Below are positions 1 to 4,725 of a stretch of DNA of 9,727 nucleotides, one piece after another. The DNA comes from an uncultured Collinsella sp. (GTDB lineage Bacteria > Actinomycetota > Coriobacteriia > Coriobacteriales > Coriobacteriaceae): positions 1-9,727 of the forward strand of contig URNJ01000062.1 of the NCBI GenBank assembly GCA_900549215.1. The letters run 5' to 3'. How positions within the stretch are numbered: the first letter of the stretch is position 1; each line of letters begins with the position of its first letter. The position numbers and the translations under genes were made by a program. Below the pieces are notes generated by a model. The model was not told the origin of the DNA and did not search any database. It worked only from the letters and a program-made list of their open reading frames with translations.

Positions 1-570
1 CGAGGCCGCCGGGGAGGCCGCGGCCGCCTCCACCGCGCCCCCGCCGGCGCTCGTCGAGGCCGAGAACAGGCAGATCAGATTCCTGGCCGCCCGGATATCG
101 GAGGCCCTCGACGAGGCCGGGGCCCTCGAGGCCGAGACGGCGGCGCTGCTCGAGGGCGACGAGACCTACGCGTGCCTGCTCACCGTGCCCGGCATCGGCC
201 CGAGGACCGCGGCGCAGCTCGCGGTGTCGGTCGACATCGGGAGGTTCCCGGACCACGACCACCTGGCCTCGTACTGCGGCATAGCCCCGAGGGTGAGGAG
301 CTCCGGCACGTCGGTGAGGTCGGTCAGGGCGTCCAGGCGCGGCGACGCGAGGCTCAAGTCCCTGCTGATCTTCTCGTGCAACAGCCTGGTGAGGTCCTCG
401 GGGCGCTACGGCGAGTACTACCGGGCCTGCAGGACACGGGGCATGGGGCACGGGCGGGCGCTCAAGGCCGTCGCGAGGAAGCGGCTCAGGGCGATATACG
501 CCGTGATGCGCGACCGGGTGCCCTACCGGGAGTAGCCCCGACGGTTGACAAAACTATAGGAACACCCAAA
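1..570 (+). mobile_element. 3' portion of an IS110-family insertion sequence
   Basis: The recombinase C-terminus (ending at 535) plus a short noncoding tail represent the right part of an IS110-family element whose left part lies outside the window. The exact end is not determinable here; the GC content drops sharply just after the stop (GTTGACAAAACTATAGG at about 543-559), so the right end is placed around 555-575 by inference. Only about 100 bases separate the recombinase stop from the next gene's 3' end, too little for a typical bridge-RNA region. If the element is intact, its bridge RNA should lie upstream of the recombinase (IS110 group rather than IS1111 group). That follows from known IS110 architecture and was not seen directly. 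Confidence 0.6.
2..535 (+). CDS. IS110-family transposase (DEDD recombinase), C-terminal part
   Basis: The reading frame is open from the window edge and ends in TAG at 533-535, giving about 177 residues of the C-terminal half. It starts with an Ala/Glu-rich helical stretch. The Transposase_20 (IS116/IS110/IS902) domain then begins at 'TVPGIGPRTA', a helix-hairpin-helix-like motif, and continues through 'SYCGIAPRVRSSGTS'. In this family the conserved serine of the SSG motif (codons near 299-304) is the likely recombination nucleophile that works with the N-terminal RuvC-like DEDD centre. The N-terminal catalytic domain is outside the window, so intactness cannot be judged. Arginine is encoded mainly by AGG here, unlike the CGC/CGT-rich neighbours, which fits a foreign, mobile origin. 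Family assignment is confident; subgroup is not. Confidence 0.9.
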   Translation, partial: EAAGEAAAASTAPPPALVEAENRQIRFLAARISEALDEAGALEAETAALLEGDETYACLLTVPGIGPRTAAQLAVSVDIGRFPDHDHLASYCGIAPRVRSSGTSVRSVRASRRGDARLKSLLIFSCNSLVRSSGRYGEYYRACRTRGMGHGRALKAVARKRLRAIYAVMRDRVPYRE

Positions 571-601
571 TGCTAGCTGTTTGGGACAGTCTTTGGTGAT
601 G

Positions 602-621
602 GGGCCGCTAACGCGCGGCCC
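602..621. other. GC-rich hairpin at the 3' end of the transporter operon
   Basis: GGGCCGC (602-608) pairs perfectly with GCGGCCC (615-621) around a 6-base loop, 16 bases beyond the stop codon of the minus-strand transporter gene. On the minus strand it is followed by CATCACCAAAG, without a T-tract, so it is not a convincing intrinsic terminator. It may protect the 3' end of the mRNA or be a terminator whose tail was lost. The nearby IS110 boundary makes loss of the original downstream sequence possible. Confidence 0.35.
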
Positions 622-636
622 GTCCATCATATCAGG

Positions 637-1188
637 CTATTTGTTGAGCACCTTGCGCAGGGGGAAGAAGAGAGCCTGGACCACGACGGCGTTGAAGACG
701 GCGGTGCCGAGCACGATGGGCACCTTGGCGAGCGCGGTGGGCAGCGCGGCACCCATGATGACGGTGCCCAGGACGGCGAAGAGGGCACCCGAGACCAGGG
801 TGGTGAGCAGGCCGGTGATGAAGGGGTTGACCTTGTTGCCGCCGATGTTGGACTTGACGAGCGCCGCCATCGTCAGCGCGCCGGCAAGCTCGGTCACAAA
901 GTTGAGGCCGGGGATTGACGTGGTGATCTGGATGACGGCGGCTGACAGGATGCCAAAGATGGCTGCCTGGGCAAAGCTCGCCTGCGTGAGTGCGATGGCC
1001 AGGGCGTAGGCGGCAATGATGAACTGCGGCTTGATACCCGTTGCGGCAAGCGCGTTGCCCACGGTCATGTTGAGGATAAAGCCGGCGGCAAGGAGGACGG
1101 CGAGCAGGACGAGCGAGGTGATATCGAGGATGCCCTTGTTGGAAGCGGCGTTGGCGGAGATGGTGCGAGCCTGAGTGTCGGTGGCCAT
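637..1188 (-). CDS. TrpP-like ECF transporter S component, second tandem copy
   Basis: A 183-residue very hydrophobic protein with about five or six predicted membrane helices, the size and form of an ECF-transporter substrate-binding (S) subunit. The core 'LLAVLLAAGFILNMTVG', 'KPQFIIAAYALAIAL' and 'GILSAAVIQITTSIPG' follows the pattern of the TrpP tryptophan-transport family, in which a conserved K-P-x-F and a later I-S-A-x-x-T-x-x-P-G recur. The start is the ATG at 1188-1186, with AAGGAG at 1195-1200 six bases upstream. It is a paralogue of the gene at 1397-1969, sharing the N-terminal LAAGFILN and SAAVIQITT segments. No ATPase or T-component lies nearby, so it would need a shared energising module encoded elsewhere. 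Tryptophan specificity is inferred mainly from the Trp leader peptide upstream of the operon. Confidence 0.75.
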   Translation of the reverse strand: MATDTQARTISANAASNKGILDITSLVLLAVLLAAGFILNMTVGNALAATGIKPQFIIAAYALAIALTQASFAQAAIFGILSAAVIQITTSIPGLNFVTELAGALTMAALVKSNIGGNKVNPFITGLLTTLVSGALFAVLGTVIMGAALPTALAKVPIVLGTAVFNAVVVQALFFPLRKVLNK

Positions 1189-1396
1189 GATGTTCTCCTT
1201 AAGGTGGGATTTGAGATAAGAGTGTCCTAGACCCCCACGAAAGGGGTTAAATCGAAAAGGGGATTAATTTTGAATAATGGAGCATGGAGACGGCTTTACG
1301 AGGGCCCCAGGTTGGCGCGAAAGAGGAGCGAAGCGTACTTGGGCACGCGAGCGACGAATGAACGCCAAGATGGGGTGGCTCGTAAAGCCGAGCGGG
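1189..1396 (-). other. Intercistronic region between the two transporter genes
   Basis: This 208-base gap holds the ribosome binding site of the downstream gene (AAGGAG, 1195-1200). It also holds a small hairpin near 1231-1245 (ACCCC...GGGGT), an AT-rich patch at 1262-1278 and the long imperfect hairpin described separately at 1291-1390. I searched it on the minus strand for a second Trp-rich leader peptide. The only candidate small frame (ATG at 1285-1283, 12 codons) contains no Trp codon, so the second gene seems to lack its own attenuator. No convincing promoter was found, so the two transporter genes are probably co-transcribed. Confidence 0.5.
1291..1390. repeat. ~100-nt imperfect hairpin with 12-bp perfect ends
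   Basis: CGGCTTTACGAG (1291-1302) is the exact reverse complement of CTCGTAAAGCCG (1379-1390). Further inward CCCCA (1305-1309) matches TGGGG (1371-1375), and TTGGCG (1312-1317) matches CGCCAA (1363-1368), separated by small internal loops. Together that is about 23 paired positions in a stem with a ~45-base head, which contains a smaller GCGT/ACGC hairpin (1333-1336 with 1345-1348). It lies between two co-directional transporter genes. It could be an mRNA stability or differential-expression element, or a small palindromic interspersed repeat. No flanking target duplication is evident. Confidence 0.5.
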
Positions 1397-1969
1397 TTAG
1401 TTGAGCTTAAGGGCCTTCTGGATGGGCAAGTAGAGGGCACCGACCAGAATGGCGTTAAAGACGGCGGTCATGGCGACGACAGGCAGCATGGCGGCAGCGA
1501 GCTCGCCCACCACACCGAGCATAGCCATCTTGATAGCCATGAAGATGACGCCCGAGACAAAGGTGGTCACGAAGGTGGCGACAATGGCGACGACAGGCTT
1601 AACTTGGCCGTTCTTGCCGGCAGCGTTGACGATGGCGGCCATAAGCATGGCGGCGATGCCTTCGGCGGCAAAATCGATGAACGGCGAGGTGGTGGTGATC
1701 TGGATCACGGCGGCAGAGATGAGGCCGATGATGAGCGCCTGACCGATGTTGGGGCGCACGACCAAGATGGTGAGGCAGAAGGCCGAGATGATGAACTCGG
1801 GGCTGATCATGCCGCCCGAGATGCCCGAGATGGCCTTACCGACGGTGAAGTTGAGGATAAAGCCGGCGGCAAGCAGGATGGCGAGTAAGACGAGGGCGCG
1901 GACATCGAGTTTGCCGCGGTCGGCGGTCTGGACGGTGCGGGGCTGGGTGGCGGTGGTGTTCTGAGACAT
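1397..1969 (-). CDS. TrpP-like ECF transporter S component, first tandem copy
   Basis: The first gene after the tryptophan attenuator encodes 190 residues of integral membrane protein. The start is set at the ATG at 1969-1967 because AAAGGAT (1977-1983) lies eight bases upstream; a longer frame to 1999 would place that site inside the gene. After a polar N-terminus (MSQNTTATQPRT), hydrophobic helices start at 'LVLLAILLAAGFILNFTVG'. The family-like 'ISPEFIISAFCLTILVV' and 'IGLISAAVIQITTTSP' follow, then further helices and the C-terminal 'LYLPIQKALKLN'. It is paralogous to 637-1188. The predicted role is high-affinity substrate capture for an ECF-type importer with an A/A'/T module encoded elsewhere. 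Tryptophan as substrate is inferred from TrpP-like features combined with the WWW leader peptide, not proved from residues. Confidence 0.78.
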   Translation of the reverse strand: MSQNTTATQPRTVQTADRGKLDVRALVLLAILLAAGFILNFTVGKAISGISGGMISPEFIISAFCLTILVVRPNIGQALIIGLISAAVIQITTTSPFIDFAAEGIAAMLMAAIVNAAGKNGQVKPVVAIVATFVTTFVSGVIFMAIKMAMLGVVGELAAAMLPVVAMTAVFNAILVGALYLPIQKALKLN

Positions 1970-1976
1970 GGTGAAA

Positions 1977-1983
1977 ATCCTTT
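1977..1983 (-). promoter_or_regulatory. Ribosome binding site that decides the first transporter start
   Basis: AAAGGAT on the minus strand, eight bases before the ATG at 1969, supports the shorter 190-residue product. The upstream in-frame ATG at 1999-1997 has no comparable site. Confidence 0.65.
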
Positions 1984-2014
1984 CGGAATGGGAGTGCAAG
2001 AGAAAAGCGGAGGC

Positions 2015-2144
2015 GCGTGATGCGAATGCGATCGGGCTCGAGATAGAAAAAGGCCCCCGGTCGAAACCGGAGGCCTTCCAATCACCTAGAGCGCAAAAAC
2101 AGGCGTGAGGGACTCACTGTCGACCGATCGTATTCGCATCACGC
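2015..2144. repeat. 21-nt inverted repeat bracketing the attenuator terminator
   Basis: Bases 2015-2035 (GCGTGATGCGAATGC and on to GATCGG) are the reverse complement of 2124-2144 at 20 of 21 positions. The one difference would be an A-C mismatch in the leader RNA. The promoter-proximal arm starts at the last Trp codon of the leader peptide and runs through the next codons. The distal arm lies between the terminator and the first transporter's ribosome binding site. The intervening 88 bases hold the leader stop codon and the terminator. The distal arm is made only after the terminator has been passed, so this pairing cannot itself decide termination. It could shape the read-through mRNA, or be a DNA-level feature. 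Confidence 0.7.
2046..2077 (-). terminator. Intrinsic terminator of the tryptophan attenuator
   Basis: On the minus strand an 11-bp stem (2077-2067 with 2060-2050, including one G-T wobble; AAGGCCTCCGG against CCGGGGGCCTT) has a six-base loop and ends in TTTTT. It lies 36 bases after the leader-peptide stop and about 80 bases before the first transporter start, so transcription must pass it to express the transporters. This is the textbook position of a leader attenuator terminator. Confidence 0.85.
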
Positions 2145-2145
2145 C
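2102..2145 (-). promoter_or_regulatory. Alternative leader pairing at the Trp codons
   Basis: GGCGTGA, which overlaps the last Trp codon and the Arg and Asp codons (2145-2139), is exactly complementary to TCACGCC just after the leader stop codon (2108-2102). This resembles the 1:2 pairing of classical attenuators. It competes with the long pairing to 2015-2035, because both use the bases around 2139-2144. A smaller hairpin GTGAG/CTCAC surrounds the stop codon. I did not find a convincing antiterminator that captures the 5' arm of the terminator, so the switching scheme remains unresolved. Confidence 0.5.
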
Positions 2146-2182
2146 ACCACCAGTTGTTGAGAGACGTCATCGTGTTCTTCAT
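2114..2182 (-). CDS. Tryptophan leader peptide (22 codons, Trp-Trp-Trp)
   Basis: A 22-residue frame starting MKNTMTSLNN, followed by three consecutive TGG codons (2152-2144) and nine more residues, ending in TGA at 2116-2114. AAAGGAG (2191-2197) lies eight bases upstream of the ATG. Trp is the rarest amino acid, so three in a row in such a short frame with a good ribosome binding site, followed by a strong terminator before a membrane-transport operon, is the hallmark of ribosome-mediated tryptophan attenuation. When charged tRNA-Trp is scarce the ribosome should stall on the Trp codons and favour read-through into the transporter genes. The peptide itself probably has no function after synthesis. 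Confidence 0.87.
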   Translation of the reverse strand: MKNTMTSLNNWWWRDANTIGRQ

Positions 2183-2240
2183 GTCGGTGGCTCCTTTCGT
2201 GATGCCATGGCGCGGTCGCACCTAGTTGCTGTTGCGCTGC

Positions 2241-2249
2241 ACTATAGCA
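2241..2249 (-). promoter_or_regulatory. Extended -10 promoter of the tryptophan leader operon
   Basis: Reading the minus strand, TGC-TATAGT matches the extended -10 pattern TGn-TATAAT at all but one position. No good -35 box is seen at 16-18 bases, which is usual for extended -10 promoters. Transcription would start near 2234, giving about 50 bases of leader before the leader-peptide ATG at 2182. Confidence 0.55.
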
Positions 2250-2268
2250 CAGCGAAGTGTGTGCGGGG

Positions 2269-2289
2269 AAATCTTTTTTGAAAAGATTT
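2269..2289. repeat. AT-rich perfect inverted repeat upstream of the leader promoter
   Basis: AAATCTTTT (2269-2277) and AAAAGATTT (2281-2289) are perfect inverted copies around TTG. The repeat ends about 20 bases upstream of the extended -10 element, so it could be an operator. It also lies directly after the GC hairpin at 2292-2306 on the minus strand and could simply be the tail of the dipeptidase gene's termination region. Confidence 0.5.
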
Positions 2290-2306
2290 CAGGCGGGTTT
2301 CCCGCC
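2282..2306 (-). terminator. Probable terminator of the C69 dipeptidase gene
   Basis: On the minus strand GGCGGG-AAA-CCCGCC (2306-2292) is followed by TGAAATCTTTTC, a moderate T-tract. It lies about 64 bases after the stop codon of the dipeptidase gene and before the leader promoter of the transporter operon. It would separate the two transcription units. The T-tract starts several bases after the stem, so the call is moderate. Confidence 0.5.
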
Positions 2307-2369
2307 GGTCAAAAGAGCGGGTTGAGCGGGCGAGGCTGCCATTGCTGCCTTGTCCGCTCAGCTAAGACG

Positions 2370-4316
2370 TTACTCCTTATTGCGACGGTAGAGGAAGTAA
2401 CCGCCCGCGGAGATGACGGCAACGCCAGCGATGGCGAATGCGGCCACCATGCGGCCATCAAAACGATCGCCAGTGGTGGGCAGGCCGCCCTTGGTGTTCG
2501 TCTTGTTAGTGGTTACCGTGGTCGTGGTGTCGGACTTGCTAGGCTTCGCAGGCTTGGCGTCTGGCTGCTCGGGCTTAGCGGGCTGCTCGGGGGTACCGGG
2601 CTGCTCAGGAGTACCAGGCTGCTCGGGGGTGCCGGGTTGATCCGGGGTGACCGGGTCGGTGGCAAGAGCGTCCTGGGCGTAGGTGATGGACACCTTGAGG
2701 CCCTTGGTCTCGGTGTTCAGATCGCTTGGGGTGAAGGGCTGTTCGAAGTTTCCGGCCTTCTGATAGGCGCGCATCTCCTGGAGCAGGGCCTTGCACTTCT
2801 TGTAGGTGTTCTCGGTGGCAGCCTTGCCGGCCTTGTTGGCTAGGGCAGTGCGGCCCTCGGTGGTCGTTTCGGCCAGCATGGCGGCGTCAACTTCCTTGTT
2901 CTGCTCGATGAGCTCATTCTGGAGGGCGTCAAGATAGGCATGGACGCCAGCACCGAGGGTGGCACGATTCTCGAAGGCAAGCGAGCTGATGTCCATAAAG
3001 ACGTAGTTGATGGAGTTCTCAGGCTCTTCGTTGTTTACAACGTCTGTTTCGTCGCAGTGGTCGAAAGATACGGTCTGGTCGCTGAAGTAGGGGCTGACCT
3101 CGGTCATCAGGGCGGAGTACAGCGGGATGGCGATGGAGAATTCAGCTCGAGAGAGCATCTCCCATTGGATGGTCGCAATTTCAGGGTTGAGGCCGTTGCG
3201 AATCTGGAAGAGATGGGCCTCACCGTTGCGCTCGGTGCCGATGCAATAGGCACCATCGGTGTTGGCGCTGAGGCCGGGAACGTTTTCGCCACGATTGCCA
3301 AAGGCGCGAATAAGTTCAAAAGTATTCCAACCGGACTTTTCGGGTTGGAAGAACAGCGGCTGCATTTCATTTACCATGGCGCCAACCTTAGCGCGCGGTT
3401 TTTCGCTAGTGTCCTGGACGATTTCATAGTCGGTGCCCTCAGTAAGCGGAGCCCCAAGGTAATCGCGGCCCTGGACGTAGCGCGACCAAGCGTGAACGGA
3501 AGTTTTGTCGATGGGCGAACCGTAGGTCTGGGCAACATCGAACTGTCCGTCGTCGAAATACTTGGCGAAACCCTTTTCTTCAGGTAGGGACTTAATGCCT
3601 TCGGAGTGAATGCAGTTTACGGTGTCATCGAGGTTAACCTTGAAGTTGAGATTGCTGATATTGGGATTGAGCGACGCGATATCATCGGTCAACTTCATGG
3701 CAATCCACTGATGGCCGGAAAGCGCGGCGAACAGCCAGGTCTCATTGTTGTCGGCAATGATGAGCTGGTCGTTGGCGTTGGCGCCCTGTTCGTTAATGAG
3801 CCTGCCGATGAGCTCGACTCCCTCGCGGGCCGTGCCGCTCTCGCCAAGGATGACGCCGGCGTAGACGTATTCGCTGATGCCTGTTTTGGTCAGGGGATCT
3901 GCGGCCTTTGCTTCGTCATTCATGCTCGTGCTCAGCGTGGCAGAGCAAGAAACGCCCTTCTCGTTAATTCCCGCTTCGGAGTAGGCGTCCCAGCGTCCGT
4001 GCCACTGCGAAGGGTGGTCGCGCACGTAGCTATAACGATATGTGGTCTTGGTCGAGGTGTATGCGAAGTCGGACTCGTCTGAGCCGTAGATATGGCCGGG
4101 ACCATGCGAGGGTTCAATGCCATAGTGCTTGAGGTAACGTGTGCCAACGTCCTCGGTGCGGCCATAATACGTATTGCCATCGGCCGTTAGGTTTTTGCCC
4201 ATGTAGATCTGCGTGCAGGCGAGCGCAGAGGTCGGCATGGACATGATGGTTGCAGCTCCAAAGGCGAGGCCTATGCCTAGCTTCTTGAGCGCGTTGACGG
4301 GGTGAGTTTTCCTCAT
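2370..4316 (-). CDS. Cell-wall-anchored C69-family dipeptidase (PepD-like)
   Basis: 648 residues. A signal peptide (1-33, 'KKLGIGLAFGAATIMSM' hydrophobic core, ending SALA) directly precedes Cys34. 'CTQIYMGKNLTADGNTYYGR' then follows the N-terminal consensus of peptidase family C69, Ntn-hydrolases whose exposed N-terminal Cys is the nucleophile. Here signal cleavage itself would expose it. The catalytic domain runs to about 500, followed by a helical segment, a Pro-rich wall-spanning stretch (554-595) with PGTPEQ repeats, a Thr-rich linker, LPTTG (612-616), a hydrophobic helix and 'YRRNKE'. The last three parts form a sortase sorting signal. Family members are commonly near 470-500 residues, so about 150 are extra. 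GGGAGGG lies five bases before the ATG at 4316. Predicted role: hydrolysis of dipeptides at the cell surface. The substrate range is unknown. Confidence 0.92.
   Translation of the reverse strand: MRKTHPVNALKKLGIGLAFGAATIMSMPTSALACTQIYMGKNLTADGNTYYGRTEDVGTRYLKHYGIEPSHGPGHIYGSDESDFAYTSTKTTYRYSYVRDHPSQWHGRWDAYSEAGINEKGVSCSATLSTSMNDEAKAADPLTKTGISEYVYAGVILGESGTAREGVELIGRLINEQGANANDQLIIADNNETWLFAALSGHQWIAMKLTDDIASLNPNISNLNFKVNLDDTVNCIHSEGIKSLPEEKGFAKYFDDGQFDVAQTYGSPIDKTSVHAWSRYVQGRDYLGAPLTEGTDYEIVQDTSEKPRAKVGAMVNEMQPLFFQPEKSGWNTFELIRAFGNRGENVPGLSANTDGAYCIGTERNGEAHLFQIRNGLNPEIATIQWEMLSRAEFSIAIPLYSALMTEVSPYFSDQTVSFDHCDETDVVNNEEPENSINYVFMDISSLAFENRATLGAGVHAYLDALQNELIEQNKEVDAAMLAETTTEGRTALANKAGKAATENTYKKCKALLQEMRAYQKAGNFEQPFTPSDLNTETKGLKVSITYAQDALATDPVTPDQPGTPEQPGTPEQPGTPEQPAKPEQPDAKPAKPSKSDTTTTVTTNKTNTKGGLPTTGDRFDGRMVAAFAIAGVAVISAGGYFLYRRNKE
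2565..2636 (-). repeat. 18-bp tandem coding repeats (PGTPEQ)
   Basis: Four adjacent 18-base units encode PGTPEQ three times and then the variant PAKPEQ (residues 561-584) in the wall-spanning segment of the dipeptidase. Units differ mostly at third codon positions. Such repeats change in number by slippage and would alter how far the enzyme reaches from the wall. They are protein-coding repeats, not a CRISPR array. Confidence 0.85.
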
Positions 4317-4335
4317 AATCCCTCCCAGCGTGCGA

Positions 4336-4359
4336 AAGCCCTCTGTCGCCAGAGGGCTT
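4336..4359 (-). promoter_or_regulatory. Stable hairpin in the dipeptidase 5' leader
   Basis: AAGCCCTCTG (4336-4345) pairs perfectly with CAGAGGGCTT (4350-4359) around a four-base loop. On the minus strand it lies 19 bases before the dipeptidase ATG, just upstream of the GGGAGGG ribosome binding site, and is followed only by TTTCG. It is either a weak attenuator-like terminator or an mRNA 5' structure affecting stability or translation. Confidence 0.5.
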
Positions 4360-4498
4360 CAGCCAATAAAGACACCCCACTAGCGTAACGAACTGGAAAC
4401 AATATTCATCTATGAAAGATACTTACTCGATAAGCGTAATGAAATATGCGATGAGTGGTTAATTATACTCAGTTTGTAGCTTTAGCCAAATAAAGACT
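4356..4498. repeat. Direct repeat of a ~19-nt element upstream of the dipeptidase
   Basis: GCTTCAGCCAATAAAGAC (from 4356) and GCTTTAGCCAAATAAAGAC (from 4479) differ by one substitution and one extra base, about 123 bases apart. On the minus strand both contain TTGGCT, which in the distal copy serves as the proposed -35 box. The proximal copy has no matching -10. It may be a duplicated regulatory site or the trace of a short tandem duplication. Confidence 0.45.
4462..4489 (-). promoter_or_regulatory. Promoter of the C69 dipeptidase gene
   Basis: On the minus strand a perfect TATAAT (4467-4462) lies 16 bases after TTGGCT (4489-4484, four of six matches to TTGACA). Transcription would begin near 4455, giving a 5' leader of about 140 bases that includes the hairpin at 4336-4359. 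It lies downstream of the terminator at 4552-4586, so the dipeptidase is probably transcribed separately from the lipid kinase. Confidence 0.65.
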
Positions 4499-4543
4499 CC
4501 CTGCAATTACTGCACCTGAATAAAGCGTCTGGAAATACCCGAA

Positions 4544-4586
4544 ATGAAAATCCCCCGCTGTTTGGCAAATGCACAAACAGCGGGGG
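4544..4586 (-). terminator. Intrinsic terminator of the lipid kinase operon
   Basis: A perfect 12-bp stem (CCCCCGCTGTTT at 4552-4563 with its complement at 4575-4586) has an 11-base loop that can close further by GCA/TGC pairing. On the minus strand the stem is followed by ATTTTCATTTC. It lies 36 bases after the stop of the 30-codon membrane protein gene, ending the transcript that starts with the lipid kinase. Confidence 0.85.
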
Positions 4587-4622
4587 AGACGATAATTGGA
4601 TGAATATCATACCAATGTGGAA

Positions 4623-4715
4623 TTACTTCTTCCGACGGTGGATCACGTTGATCGCATAGCCGACGAGCATGGCCAGAACAATGACGATAAAGCCGAGCAG
4701 GGGATTGTCGTTCAT
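4623..4715 (-). CDS. 30-residue single-pass membrane microprotein
   Basis: Start ATG at 4715-4713, stop TAA at 4625-4623. The product begins MNDNPLLG, has one hydrophobic helix 'FIVIVLAMLVGYAINVI' (about residues 9-25) and ends HRRKK. By the positive-inside rule the C-terminus should face the cytoplasm. A perfect AGGAGG (4722-4727) six bases upstream overlaps the lipid kinase stop codon (TAGGAGG), so the gene begins 10 bases after that stop and is probably translationally coupled to it. The operon's terminator follows. The longer in-frame extension to 4826 lies inside the lipid kinase gene and is not supported. No family is recognised. A role near the membrane-acting lipid kinase is plausible but unproven. 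Confidence 0.72.
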   Translation of the reverse strand: MNDNPLLGFIVIVLAMLVGYAINVIHRRKK

Positions 4716-4725
4716 GGGGGTCCTC

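Noticed and set aside
1201..1290. Second tryptophan leader peptide before the second transporter gene
   Set aside because: The only short frame there (ATG at 1285-1283) contains no Trp codons and has no convincing ribosome binding site.
1277..1888. 203-residue plus-strand open frame opposite the first transporter gene
   Set aside because: It is very rich in Asp, Gly and His, as expected for an antisense reading of a hydrophobic membrane-protein gene, and it has no family features. The minus-strand gene has a ribosome binding site and paralogue conservation.
2565..2640. Short regular repeats resembling a CRISPR array
   Set aside because: The units are contiguous 18-base coding repeats for PGTPEQ without spacers, lying within an open reading frame.
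2226..2843. 205-residue plus-strand frame across the dipeptidase C-terminus
   Set aside because: The Gly/Leu repeats are the antisense of the PGTPEQ coding repeats; there is no ribosome binding site or recognisable domain.
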